Source of the DNA: an uncultured Bacteroidota bacterium
GTDB lineage: Bacteria; Bacteroidota; Bacteroidia; Chitinophagales; Chitinophagaceae
DNA length: 63,663 bases
Direction of reading: 5' to 3'
Assembly (NCBI GenBank): GCA_903831575.1
Contig: CAIKYB010000031.1
Location: 1 to 63,663 of the forward strand
Made by a program: the position numbers and the translations under genes
In this document: in pieces, positions 19,085-28,551 of the stretch
Layout of the letters: every line of letters starts with the position of its first letter
Numbering within the stretch: the stretch's first letter is position 1
The notes under the pieces: generated by a model
Databases searched by the model: none
What the model saw: only the letters and a program-made list of their open reading frames with translations
What the model was told of the DNA's origin: nothing

Positions 19085-20422
19085 ATGTCAATTATTTCAA
19101 ACAGACTTACAGCAGATCAATACGAAAATAATTTTTCAGACATTCATCCGCCTTTTGAAACAAAAGATGCCGCGATAGTGGAAGCCAACAGATGTTTATT
19201 CTGTTATGACGCCCCTTGTATGAAGAGTTGTCCAACAAGCATTGATGTGCCAAAATTTATCAAACAAATTACTACAGATAACGTAAAGGGTAGTGCGCAC
19301 ACTATTTTTTCTTCTAATATTATGGGGGCAGGATGTAGTAAGGTTTGCCCTGTTGAAAAATTATGTGAAGGGGCATGTGTCTATAATTTAATGGATGAAG
19401 ATCCTATTCCCATTGCAAAATTGCAGCGCTATAGTACAGAAAAAGCAATGGAGCAAAAATGGCAATTGTTCAAAAGGAAAGAAAGTACGGGAAAGAAAGT
19501 TGCTATTGTTGGAGCAGGCCCTGCCGGATTAAGCTGCGCCCATGTATTATCACGTGAAGGCATAGATGTTACTATTTATGAAAAAGAAAAACAAGGCGGA
19601 GGGTTAATGACTTATGGTATTGCTGCCTATAAAGTAACGCCTCAGTTCTGCAAAGATGAGGTAGATTATATTTTATCTATTGGTGGAATTACAGTTAAAT
19701 ATGAACAAGAGCTTGGAAAAAATATTTCAATAGCCGATTTGCAAAAGAACTATGACGCTGTATATATGGCGATAGGTGTAGGTTTGGCAAGACAATTGGA
19801 AATCCCCGGTGAACATATGGAAGGCGTTGTAGATGCGATTAGTTTTATTTATGAAATACGCAATAATGGATTTAATAAAGTTGCTGTTGGTGATAAGGTT
19901 GCCGTTATAGGAATGGGAATGACTGCGATTGATGCCGCTACGCAAGCAAAAAGATTAGGCGCATCAGAAGTAACGATGTTGTATAGACGAACACAAGAAG
20001 AAATGCCTTGTACTGAGGTAGAATTGAATATTGCAAAACTAGATGGATGTGAAATCAAATGGCTTGCATCTCCGAAAGAAGTGATAGGTGCTGATGGAAA
20101 AGCAACCGCCTTGGTAGTAGAGAAAATGAAACTGGGAGACCCTGATCAAAGTGGAAGACGCTCTCCTGTTTCAACGGGTGAAACCTACAATTTAGAGGTA
20201 GATATGATTATCAAAGCTGCTGGACAGACGCCTTTTCAGGAACTCATCGAAATGAATGGCTTTAAAAATAAAAACGGAAAGCTTGAAGTAAGTGATACCC
20301 AGACCAGTTTGACAGGCATTTTCGCAGGAGGCGATTGTGTTAATGGTGGAAGAGAAGTGGTAGATGCTGTGCAAGCTGGGAAAGATGGAGCTTTCGAAAT
20401 TTTGAAGTTCTTGTCTGTTTAA
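19085..20422 (+). CDS. preT: NAD-dependent dihydropyrimidine dehydrogenase subunit PreT
   Basis: A 445-residue flavoprotein subunit that passes electrons from NAD(P)H to PreA for reduction of uracil and thymine. An N-terminal Fe-S region holds CLFCYDAPCMKSCP and GCSKVCPVEKLC. A Rossmann GAGPAGLSCAH follows for FAD, and a second dinucleotide site GMGMTAIDAA near the middle. The C-terminal GIFAGGDCVNG is the FAD-closing motif shared with glutamate synthase small subunits, to which the protein is related. It is paired with preA, though 153 bp separate them. Confidence 0.9.
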   Translation: MSIISNRLTADQYENNFSDIHPPFETKDAAIVEANRCLFCYDAPCMKSCPTSIDVPKFIKQITTDNVKGSAHTIFSSNIMGAGCSKVCPVEKLCEGACVYNLMDEDPIPIAKLQRYSTEKAMEQKWQLFKRKESTGKKVAIVGAGPAGLSCAHVLSREGIDVTIYEKEKQGGGLMTYGIAAYKVTPQFCKDEVDYILSIGGITVKYEQELGKNISIADLQKNYDAVYMAIGVGLARQLEIPGEHMEGVVDAISFIYEIRNNGFNKVAVGDKVAVIGMGMTAIDAATQAKRLGASEVTMLYRRTQEEMPCTEVELNIAKLDGCEIKWLASPKEVIGADGKATALVVEKMKLGDPDQSGRRSPVSTGETYNLEVDMIIKAAGQTPFQELIEMNGFKNKNGKLEVSDTQTSLTGIFAGGDCVNGGREVVDAVQAGKDGAFEILKFLSV

Positions 20423-20575
20423 TTTAAAAGTAAAAAGTAAAAAGCGATCATTTAAAAAATAACAACAAATCCAGCGTATCTCAGCGGTAATAAAATCGCA
20501 GAGAATAGGAAAAATGAGAAAACGAAGAGTAAATAAATTTAAAACAACAACATTCAACATTCAAAATAAATCAAC
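20423..20575. other. Unusually long gap inside the pyrimidine operon
   Basis: Other gaps from the aminotransferase gene to the M20 hydrolase gene are 5-46 bp; this one is 153 bp. It holds low-complexity AAAAGTAAAAAG words, a small CTCAGCG/CGCAGAG imperfect hairpin near 20480-20505 and a run of ACAACATTCAACATTC words before preA. No real gene was found in it. Confidence 0.5.
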
Positions 20576-21844
20576 ATGGCTAATATAAGTTCTAATTTCT
20601 TAGGCATAAAATCTCCAAATCCTTTTTGGCTCGCTAGTGCACCTCCAACCGATAAAAAAATAAATGTACTTCGTGCATTTGAAGCTGGCTGGGGTGGAGT
20701 GGTTTGGAAAACACTGGGTTCACAAGTTAAAAATGTTTCTTCTCGTTATTCTGCTGTTGATTATGGTGGACATAAAGTGATGGGTTTTAATAATATTGAA
20801 TTGATCAGTGACCGACCATTAGCTATTAATTTGAAAGAAATTGAAGAGTGTATAAAATTATTTCCCGACCGTGCAATGATAGTTTCACTCATGGCTGATA
20901 ATACCAGAGAAAGCTGGCATGATATCATTAAAAAAGTGGAGGATACAGGTGCTCATGGATTTGAACTCAATTTTGGTTGTCCACATGGAATGACGGAAAG
21001 AGGTATGGGTGCTGCGGTTGGACAAGATCCTGAAATTGCAAAGATGGTTGTAGAGTGGGTAATGGAAAAAGCAACGATTCCGGTAATTACAAAACTTACA
21101 CCAAACGTTCATTCTGTTGTGCCAACAGGAATCGCTGTTGTAGAAGCAGGAACAAATGCTTTATCATTGATTAATACTATTCAATCTGTAACCGGAGTTG
21201 ATTTAAATACATTAGTGCCTAATCCTTATGTTGATGGCAAAAGTGTTTTTGGAGGATATTGCGGTCCGGCAGTAAAGCCAATTGCCTTAAAGATGCTTAC
21301 TACTATTGCTCAAAATGAAGTGACTAGCAAAGTGCCTGTTTCGGGTATTGGTGGTGTTAGTACATGGAAAGATGCAGTGGAGTTTATGCTATTAGGTGCA
21401 AGCAATGTGCAGGTATGTACTGCTGCAATGAAACATGGGTTTAGAATTGTGGAAGATATGTGCGAAGGATTAAATAATTGGATGGATGAAAAAGGGTTTA
21501 ATACGCTGGAAGATTTCATTGGTAAGTCTGTTGAAAAAATTGTTCATTGGGAAGATTTAGATATGAACTACCACCACATTGCTAAGATCAATCAAGATAA
21601 ATGTATTCATTGTGGATTGTGTTATATCGCCTGTGAAGACACTTCGCATCAATCTATCAATTTAGACTTCGGAAAACCTTACAATACGTATTCTATAAAA
21701 GAAGAAGAGTGTGTGGGTTGTAATCTTTGCCAGTTGGTTTGTCCAGTTAGTGATTGTATTACCATGGAAGAACACCGTGTCGCTCCTGAATCTATTAACT
21801 GGATTGAATACCAGAAGAGAGGACTTCCTTTGAATGATCATTAA
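20576..21844 (+). CDS. preA: NAD-dependent dihydropyrimidine dehydrogenase subunit PreA
   Basis: A 422-residue catalytic subunit. Residues about 1-320 are a dihydroorotate-dehydrogenase-type FMN barrel (NPFWLASAPPTDK, ELNFGCPHGMTERGMG, SGIGGVSTWKDA). The C-terminal part is a ferredoxin domain with two [4Fe-4S] motifs, CIHCGLCYIAC and CVGCNLCQLVCP. Together with PreT it reduces uracil or thymine to the dihydro form, the first step of the pathway. The M20 hydrolase gene follows after 40 bp. Confidence 0.92.
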   Translation: MANISSNFLGIKSPNPFWLASAPPTDKKINVLRAFEAGWGGVVWKTLGSQVKNVSSRYSAVDYGGHKVMGFNNIELISDRPLAINLKEIEECIKLFPDRAMIVSLMADNTRESWHDIIKKVEDTGAHGFELNFGCPHGMTERGMGAAVGQDPEIAKMVVEWVMEKATIPVITKLTPNVHSVVPTGIAVVEAGTNALSLINTIQSVTGVDLNTLVPNPYVDGKSVFGGYCGPAVKPIALKMLTTIAQNEVTSKVPVSGIGGVSTWKDAVEFMLLGASNVQVCTAAMKHGFRIVEDMCEGLNNWMDEKGFNTLEDFIGKSVEKIVHWEDLDMNYHHIAKINQDKCIHCGLCYIACEDTSHQSINLDFGKPYNTYSIKEEECVGCNLCQLVCPVSDCITMEEHRVAPESINWIEYQKRGLPLNDH

Positions 21845-21884
21845 TTTATGCTAGTATCAATTTAATTTCTTAATAAATCATTGA

Positions 21885-23123
21885 ATGGTAAAAATAAACG
21901 CAACACGTCTGCAGCAACATTTTGAGGCGATGAGTCTTATTGGTAAAATTGGAGAAACAGGCACTTGTCGTCCTGCACATTCTGTTTTAGAAAAAGAAGC
22001 CTTTGAATTAGCTGCTTCATGGATGAAAGAAGCTGGCATGACAACTCGCATAGATAACTTCGGAAATTTGATTGGTCATCTAGAAGGTAAAAATAATTCG
22101 TTACCTATTTTAATGATGGGTTCTCATTTAGATTCTCAGCCTTATGGAGGAAGATATGATGGTGTTGCTGGAGTTTTATGTGCTATAGAAGTATTGATGA
22201 CTATGAAAGAAAATAACATTTTACCTGAAAGATCTATTGAGGTTATTTCTTTTGCAGATGAAGAAGGATGGCGTTTTAATAAAGGCTTATTCGGTTCAAG
22301 AGGTATATTAGGAAAGCTTGAGGATGGTGATTTGCAAAGACAAGATAAAGATGGAATTACCCGTGAACAGGCATTAAAAGAATTCGGTTGCGATGTTACA
22401 AAATTTAAAGAGTCGGAATTTAAAGAAGGTAGTATTTATTGCTTTCTGGAATTACATATAGAACAAGGCCCTGTGCTTGATATTGCGAAAAAGCCCATAG
22501 GAGTGGTAAGTGGTATTTCCGGCCCGCTTTGGCTAACGGTAAACCTTAAAGGCCAGGCTGGACATACAGGGTCGGTACCAATGCCTCTTAGAAAAGATGC
22601 CTTACTTGGTGCCGCAGAAATTATTGTTGCTTTAAATGAAATTGCTACTCAGGAAAAAGAAAATCCTACAGTTGGTACAGTGGCTACAATAAAAGTTTTT
22701 CCAGCAAGTAGAAATATAATTGCGGAAGAAGCAGAATTTACAGTTGATCTTAGAGACATAGATTTAGACAGACGCCATCGCTACGAGAAGCAGCTCATGG
22801 ATAAAATTGAGCACATTACAAAAAAACATGGCTTAACCTATTCCATAAAAGAAGATACCAATAGTGAACCTAGATATTGTGCAGACTGGATTAAGAAAAT
22901 CATTCATGAAAATTGTCAAAAAATGGACTTAGATGCGCCTGAATTAATGAGTGGTCCTTTTCACGATGCATTGACACTTTCTTATGTATGTGATTACGGA
23001 ATGATATTCGTAAGATGTAAAGATGGGATCAGTCATAATCCTCTGGAATATGCTTCATATGAAGACCTTGCTTTAGGTACGGAAGTGATGCTGGGTACTG
23101 TTTTAGATATACTAAATAAATAA
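21885..23123 (+). CDS. M20-family N-carbamoyl-amide hydrolase (second ureidopropionase candidate)
   Basis: A 412-residue Zn-dependent hydrolase of the HyuC/AllC/M20 type. Metal-site segments are visible: GSHLDSQPYGGRYDG, FADEEGWRF and LELHIEQGPVLD. Members hydrolyse N-carbamoyl-L-amino acids, allantoate or N-carbamoyl-beta-alanine. Its place as last gene of the operon points to the carbamoyl-beta-alanine step, which the nitrilase-type gene product at 18172 should also perform. It could instead take the methyl-substituted thymine product or a hydantoin-derived carbamoyl amino acid. Confidence 0.8.
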   Translation: MVKINATRLQQHFEAMSLIGKIGETGTCRPAHSVLEKEAFELAASWMKEAGMTTRIDNFGNLIGHLEGKNNSLPILMMGSHLDSQPYGGRYDGVAGVLCAIEVLMTMKENNILPERSIEVISFADEEGWRFNKGLFGSRGILGKLEDGDLQRQDKDGITREQALKEFGCDVTKFKESEFKEGSIYCFLELHIEQGPVLDIAKKPIGVVSGISGPLWLTVNLKGQAGHTGSVPMPLRKDALLGAAEIIVALNEIATQEKENPTVGTVATIKVFPASRNIIAEEAEFTVDLRDIDLDRRHRYEKQLMDKIEHITKKHGLTYSIKEDTNSEPRYCADWIKKIIHENCQKMDLDAPELMSGPFHDALTLSYVCDYGMIFVRCKDGISHNPLEYASYEDLALGTEVMLGTVLDILNK

Positions 23124-23240
23124 ATTAGTAGAAATTCTTAGACTTTTTCAAATTTGATTTCAAGCTAATATAAACTATTAATATTTGTTATTAAATTATC
23201 AAATTGACGCTATAAATACTTCCTTTTATTTTAATGGTTG

Positions 23241-23248
23241 TAGCTTTG
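23241..23248 (+). promoter_or_regulatory. Bacteroidota -7 element TAGCTTTG
   Basis: TAGCTTTG matches TAnnTTTG and lies 22 bp before the ATG of the gliding-motility-type gene. No TTTG is found 19-20 bp upstream, so only half of the promoter is supported. Confidence 0.4.
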
Positions 23249-23270
23249 CGCCTCTTTAAATACAACATTG

Positions 23271-25163
23271 ATGATGCTTGTGAGATATGTATATTTTTTA
23301 TGCTTAGTTTTTTTTGTAAGCGTTTGTTTGCATCAGTCAGTTTATTCTCAATGCACCAGTCCTATAAATGCCTTTCCTTACGCTGAAGGATTTGAATTAA
23401 ATAATGGAAACTGGACCAGAAGTTCAACTGCCCATTGGCAATGGGGCGCTATCATTCCAGGAGGGAAGTCGGTAATAACGGCAGCGGCTAATGGAAGTAA
23501 ATGCTGGATTGTAGGAGGACTTTCCGGCGCTACTTATTCTGGCGGTAATTCTTTTTTAACAAGTCCGTGTTTTGATTTTACTTCACTTACAAATCCTGAA
23601 ATATCATTTCAAGTGCTTTGGGAAACTGAAGATGGGTATGATGGGGTAAACATGCAATACTCAACGGATCAAGGGAATACCTGGTCTATTTTGGGTTCCA
23701 TTTCTTCAAATAGCAACTGCGTCGGTGTTAATTGGTACAATAGCTCTTCCATTCGATTCCTTGGTAATAATTCGGCTTGGTCTGGAAGTGTATTGAGCGG
23801 CGGCTGTATGAGTGGAAATGGTATCGGACAGTGGGTAATTGCAAAGCATAATTTAAGTATGTTGGCCGGAAGGAATAAAGTAATCTTTCGCTTTGAATTT
23901 GGAGCCGGAACGAGATGTAATGATTATGAAGGATTCGCGATAGATGATGTCACTATCCAACAAGCGCCTCCTGTAACAAATACTAATTTTACTTATTCCT
24001 GTCAAGGGAATAGAAATGTAAGTTTTACGAATAGTACTGCAATTTGTCAAACCAATACCATTTGGAACTTCGGTGATTTGGCTTCAGGCAGTAATAATAC
24101 ATCAACTCTAACAAGCCCTAATCATCTCTTTTCTGCTCCGGGTGTTTATAATGTAACACAAACGATTAATTTTTCTTCCGGCCCACCAGTAATACACCAG
24201 CAGACCATAAATATTTTGGGTGTTACAACTACAATCGTAAAGCCCATTTCTTGCAATGGAGGGAACGATGGCAGTATACAAGCAATAGCAAATGGCGGTA
24301 ATGGTATTTATACATACAGCTGGAATACCAATCCTGTTCAAGTGTCTGCTGTTATTGCAAATCTCTCCGCTAATACTTATACTGTAAATGTTACTTCTAC
24401 TAACGCTTGTCCGACATCTTCCTCAATTGCATTAACAGATCCATCAAAGATTAGTATACAAACTACTCCAAAATCGGCCACATGTAATTTGAATAACGGG
24501 TCTATTAATACGTCAGTTAGTGGTGGATCAAATGCATATATTTATCAATGGTCAAATGGCCAGTCTTCACAAAATCTTACTAACCTTATTCCTGGAAGTT
24601 ACAATTTGCAAATAACAGATGCTCACGGATGTACAGCCAATGCAACAAATATTGTTATTGATAATTTAATTATTCCTGTAGCTGTTTTTTTAGGAGATGA
24701 CGTAAAAATATGTGAAGGCAAATCTCTTTTGCTCCAGCCTGGCAATTATACTACCTATTTATGGCAAGATAATTCTACAGCACCAACATATGTTGTTACC
24801 AATTCTGGAACATATTCTTTAGAGGTTTCCAATGCTGCCGGGTGTAAAGCAACAGATGAAATTAAAATCACTGTTGACGAATGTAAAGGCGTTTTCTTTC
24901 CATCTTCATTCTCACCTAATAACGACAGATTGAATGATGAATTTGGTCCGATTGGTGATATCGGTTCTTTGAAAAACTTTTCACTTTCGATTTATAATCG
25001 CTGGGGACAGCTTGTTTTTAAAACTACCAATCCATATAAAAAATGGGATGGAAGGAGTAAAGGCAGGTTACTCACTATGCAAGTTTTAGTTTGGGAGTCC
25101 AGCTATATGCTTTATTCCGAAGAAGTGACTTTTAAAAAAGGAACGATAATTGCCATCGAATAA
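23271..25163 (+). CDS. Gliding-motility-type C-terminal domain protein with PKD and SprB repeats
   Basis: A secreted protein of about 630 residues. The ATG at 23271 is chosen because it opens a clean signal peptide (MLVRYVYFLCLVFFVSVCL); a TTG just before it is also in frame. Domain order: a MAM/jelly-roll-like domain (about 35-230), a PKD-like segment with TIWNFGD (about 240-315), two SprB-type repeats (ISCNGGNDGSIQA and ATCNLNNGSINTSV), an Ig-like segment and a C-terminal gliding-motility domain (FFPSSFSPNNDRLND, IYNRWGQLVF, WDG). That tail is a type IX secretion signal (type B). The likely role is surface adhesion; no partner is evident. Confidence 0.85.
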   Translation: MMLVRYVYFLCLVFFVSVCLHQSVYSQCTSPINAFPYAEGFELNNGNWTRSSTAHWQWGAIIPGGKSVITAAANGSKCWIVGGLSGATYSGGNSFLTSPCFDFTSLTNPEISFQVLWETEDGYDGVNMQYSTDQGNTWSILGSISSNSNCVGVNWYNSSSIRFLGNNSAWSGSVLSGGCMSGNGIGQWVIAKHNLSMLAGRNKVIFRFEFGAGTRCNDYEGFAIDDVTIQQAPPVTNTNFTYSCQGNRNVSFTNSTAICQTNTIWNFGDLASGSNNTSTLTSPNHLFSAPGVYNVTQTINFSSGPPVIHQQTINILGVTTTIVKPISCNGGNDGSIQAIANGGNGIYTYSWNTNPVQVSAVIANLSANTYTVNVTSTNACPTSSSIALTDPSKISIQTTPKSATCNLNNGSINTSVSGGSNAYIYQWSNGQSSQNLTNLIPGSYNLQITDAHGCTANATNIVIDNLIIPVAVFLGDDVKICEGKSLLLQPGNYTTYLWQDNSTAPTYVVTNSGTYSLEVSNAAGCKATDEIKITVDECKGVFFPSSFSPNNDRLNDEFGPIGDIGSLKNFSLSIYNRWGQLVFKTTNPYKKWDGRSKGRLLTMQVLVWESSYMLYSEEVTFKKGTIIAIE

Positions 25164-25191
25164 GTCCGGTATTAAAAGTTTTTTTTGTGCT

Positions 25192-25199
25192 TATCTTTG
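25192..25199 (+). promoter_or_regulatory. Bacteroidota -7 element TATCTTTG before uvrA
   Basis: TATCTTTG lies 16-19 bp before the uvrA ATG codons, implying a very short leader. No -33 TTTG is found at the usual distance. Confidence 0.45.
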
Positions 25200-25214
25200 C
25201 GATATTAATTGAGC

Positions 25215-28097
25215 ATGATGGCGAAGAAAAAGGATGTAATTGTTTCCGAAAAAAATCATACAGATTTCATTGAAGTTGTTGGTGCTAGAGAGCATAACCT
25301 CAAGAATATTGATATTCAAATTCCCAAAAATCAGTTAGTAGTTTTTACAGGTGTCAGCGGAAGTGGAAAATCTTCTTTAGCATTTGACACGATTTATAAT
25401 GAAGGGCAGCGTCGTTATATGGAAAGCTTTTCTGCATATGCCCGTCAGTTTGTTGGAGATATGGAAAGACCCGATGTTGATAAAATAACTGGCTTGTCTC
25501 CGGTAATATCTATCGAGCAAAAAACCACGAATAAGAATCCCAGAAGTACAGTTGGCACCATCACTGAAATTTATGATTTTTTGCGTTTGTTGTTTGCACG
25601 TGTTGGCGATGCATACAGTTATAACACAGGGAAACAAATGGTCAAATTCAGTGAAGAAGAAATTGTTCAATCTGTTTTTCAAAAATTCAAAAATAAAAAA
25701 GTTAGTTTATTAGCGCCTCTTGTGAGAGGAAGAAAAGGCCATTACAGAGAATTGTTTGAAGACATCAGAAAGAAAGGCTTTTTGAAAGTTAGAGTGGATG
25801 GAGAGATGATGGACTTGGCTCCGAGGATGCAATTAGATCGTTATAAAATTCATGATATTGAAGTTGTGGTTGATCGTCTACAGGTTACCGATGATATGAA
25901 ACTAAGACTGAGCCAAAGTGTGCAGAAGACACTGCAGTTGGGTAAGGACTTGTTATTTTTATTGGTTAATGACAGCAATTCGGTCGCGCAATATAGCAAA
26001 CAATTGATGTGTATTGATACTGGAATCAGTTACGAAGAGCCCTCGCCAAACGCGTTTTCTTTTAATTCACCATATGGTGCCTGCCCTTCTTGTAAGGGAT
26101 TGGGAACTGTTCATCAAATTAATATGGATGCTGTTATTCCCGATTATTCGTTAAGTGTAAATCAAGGTGGAGTAGCTCCTTTGGGAGAAGAGCGTGAAGC
26201 ACATTCATTTAAACAAGTGCAACAGCTTTCAAAAAAGCACAAGTTCAATTTAGACAAGCCATTAAAAGAACTGTCACAACAGGCAATTAATTTATTGTTG
26301 TATGGTAAGGCAGATGTCGTTGACAGTGTAAATGAGGATATTGAATTTGATGAATCGACGTCACCAGAAAATAATTACAATACAGAGTATGAGGGTGTGA
26401 TTAACATGATTAAACGTTGGTTTACTTCGCCCTCTACTACAGAAGCGATGAGAGATTGGGTAGAAAAATTCATGACACTCAAAACCTGTGAAACTTGCCA
26501 GGGCACAAGATTAAAAAAAGAGAGCCAGTGGTTTAAAATTGATAAAAAAAATATTGCAGAATTAAGTAGCATGGATTTGGAAGATTTAGCGCAATGGTTT
26601 TCGGATCTAGAGAAAAGACTTTCAAATAAACAAAACAGTATTGCAAAAGACGTGTTGAAAGAAATCAGAGAGCGTCTTCAGTTTCTATTAGATGTAGGAT
26701 TAACTTATTTGACTTTATATCGGCCTTCAAAGAGCTTGAGCGGCGGAGAATACCAGCGTATTAGATTAGCCACTCAAATAGGATCGCAGTTGCAAGGCAT
26801 CACTTATATTTTAGATGAGCCCAGTATTGGATTGCATCAGCGAGATAACCAGCGATTGATAACTGCACTGCGCAATTTGAGAGACATAGGAAACAGCGTT
26901 TTAGTAGTGGAGCATGATAAGGATATAATGCTTGCTGCAGATTATTTAATAGATATTGGTCCAAAAGCGGGTATGCATGGTGGTAAGATTGTTTCACAAG
27001 GTACTCCGGAAGAAGTGCTCAAATCTAATTCTGAAACGGCTCAGTTTTTAAGCGGCAAAAAAACTATTCCCGTTCCAAAAGAACGTAGAAAAGGAACTGG
27101 CAAAACCATTGAATTGAAAGGTGCCAATGGACATAATTTGAAAAATGTTTCGGTTACTTTCCCATTAGGAAAATTAATTTTAGTAACGGGTGTGAGTGGT
27201 AGCGGAAAATCAACATTGATTAACGAAACACTGTATCCAATTTTAAACCAGTATTGTTATAATTCAAAAACCAACCCTCTGGAATATAAATCTGTAAAGG
27301 GATTGGAGCATATTGACAAAGTGATTGAAATTGATCAAAGTCCGATTGGCAGAACACCAAGAAGTAATCCTGCAACTTATTGTGGCTTTTTTACAGATAT
27401 CAGAACCTTGTTTGCGTCTGTGCCTGAAGCAAAAATAAGAGGTTATAATGCAGGTAGATTTTCCTTTAATGTAAAGAGTGGAAGATGTGAAGTTTGCGAA
27501 GGAGGAGGGATGCGTGTTATTGAAATGAATTTTTTACCAGACGTAATGGTGCATTGTGAAAAATGTAATGGTAAAAGATATAATCGGGAAACCTTAGAAA
27601 TCAGATACAAAGGAAAATCAATCAGTGATGTGTTAAATATGACTGTTGAAGAAGCGGTGGAGTTTTTCAATGCGGTGCCTTTTATTTATCGGAAAGTAAA
27701 AGTATTGCAAGAGGTAGGGCTGGGCTACATCACCATCGGACAAAGTGCGGTAACATTAAGCGGTGGCGAAGCGCAACGGGTGAAGCTCGCAACGGAGCTG
27801 GCAAAGAGAGATACAGGAAAAACATTTTACATTTTAGATGAGCCGAGTACAGGTTTGCATTTTCAGGATATCAGTCATTTGCTTGATGTGTTGAATAAAT
27901 TAGTGGACAGAGGCAATACTGTTTTGGTGATTGAACATAATTTGGATATCATAAAAGTAGCTGACCATATCATTGATATTGGCCCTGAAGGTGGTAATGG
28001 AGGAGGGCGCGTTTTATTTGAAGGATTGCCTGAAAAAATGATAGCTGTTAAAGAAAGTTTTACTGCTCCTTATTTGAAGACAGAGTTGTCTTTGTAA
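25215..28097 (+). CDS. uvrA: Excinuclease ABC subunit A
   Basis: The DNA damage-recognition ATPase of nucleotide excision repair, about 960 residues. Two ABC modules are visible: Walker A GVSGSGKSSL near the start and GVSGSGKSTL near residue 665, with ABC signatures LSGGEYQRIRLA and LSGGEAQRVKLA and DEPS Walker B motifs. Zinc-finger Cys pairs appear as CPSCKGLG, CETCQGTR, CEVCEGGG and CEKCNGKRY. A TTG at 25209 is in frame, but ATG at 25215 or 25218 is more likely. Its stop is 1 bp from that of the convergent elaA-like gene. Confidence 0.95.
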   Translation: MMAKKKDVIVSEKNHTDFIEVVGAREHNLKNIDIQIPKNQLVVFTGVSGSGKSSLAFDTIYNEGQRRYMESFSAYARQFVGDMERPDVDKITGLSPVISIEQKTTNKNPRSTVGTITEIYDFLRLLFARVGDAYSYNTGKQMVKFSEEEIVQSVFQKFKNKKVSLLAPLVRGRKGHYRELFEDIRKKGFLKVRVDGEMMDLAPRMQLDRYKIHDIEVVVDRLQVTDDMKLRLSQSVQKTLQLGKDLLFLLVNDSNSVAQYSKQLMCIDTGISYEEPSPNAFSFNSPYGACPSCKGLGTVHQINMDAVIPDYSLSVNQGGVAPLGEEREAHSFKQVQQLSKKHKFNLDKPLKELSQQAINLLLYGKADVVDSVNEDIEFDESTSPENNYNTEYEGVINMIKRWFTSPSTTEAMRDWVEKFMTLKTCETCQGTRLKKESQWFKIDKKNIAELSSMDLEDLAQWFSDLEKRLSNKQNSIAKDVLKEIRERLQFLLDVGLTYLTLYRPSKSLSGGEYQRIRLATQIGSQLQGITYILDEPSIGLHQRDNQRLITALRNLRDIGNSVLVVEHDKDIMLAADYLIDIGPKAGMHGGKIVSQGTPEEVLKSNSETAQFLSGKKTIPVPKERRKGTGKTIELKGANGHNLKNVSVTFPLGKLILVTGVSGSGKSTLINETLYPILNQYCYNSKTNPLEYKSVKGLEHIDKVIEIDQSPIGRTPRSNPATYCGFFTDIRTLFASVPEAKIRGYNAGRFSFNVKSGRCEVCEGGGMRVIEMNFLPDVMVHCEKCNGKRYNRETLEIRYKGKSISDVLNMTVEEAVEFFNAVPFIYRKVKVLQEVGLGYITIGQSAVTLSGGEAQRVKLATELAKRDTGKTFYILDEPSTGLHFQDISHLLDVLNKLVDRGNTVLVIEHNLDIIKVADHIIDIGPEGGNGGGRVLFEGLPEKMIAVKESFTAPYLKTELSL

Positions 28098-28098
28098 C

Positions 28099-28542
28099 CT
28101 AGCTGAATATCATTTCTACATGAGGGATATCATCTTCTAAATATTCATCACTTGAAGTGGTGAAACCCAATTCAGTATAGAATTTCAATAGATAGCACTG
28201 CGCACTAATTTTAATTTGACTGACATTAAACTGACTTTTTGTTTTTTCAATGGCCAATTTCATTAAGTCAATGCCGTATCCATTATTCCGGTACTCAGGG
28301 TCGGTAACCACTCTTCCGATACTTGCTTCTTCATAACTTATTCCGGGAGGAAGTATTCTTGAATAGGCGATTAATTTATGGTCAATATATCCATACAAAT
28401 GCCATGATTTTTGATCTTTATCATCTGTGTCTAAATAAATGCAATTTTGTTCTACAACAAAAACTTTACTCCTTAGCGTGAGTATTTCATAAAGTTCATT
28501 GTTGTCTAACTCATTGAAATGTTTAAATTTCCAGTTTATCAT
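28099..28542 (-). CDS. ElaA-like GNAT N-acetyltransferase
   Basis: A 147-residue GNAT-fold protein. The acetyl-CoA-binding region is visible as IGRVVTDPEYRNNGYGIDLM, and the N-terminal LRSKVFVVEQNCIYLDTD is typical of the ElaA subfamily. The acceptor substrate is unknown for the family. It lies 9 bp downstream of rarA on the same strand and is probably co-transcribed with it; its stop nearly touches that of uvrA. Confidence 0.85.
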   Translation of the reverse strand: MINWKFKHFNELDNNELYEILTLRSKVFVVEQNCIYLDTDDKDQKSWHLYGYIDHKLIAYSRILPPGISYEEASIGRVVTDPEYRNNGYGIDLMKLAIEKTKSQFNVSQIKISAQCYLLKFYTELGFTTSSDEYLEDDIPHVEMIFS

Positions 28543-28551
28543 ATTGTAAAA

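Noticed and set aside
20513..20575. Short frame in the preT-preA gap (starting MRKRR)
   Set aside because: Basic low-complexity product derived from repeat words; no sign of a real gene.
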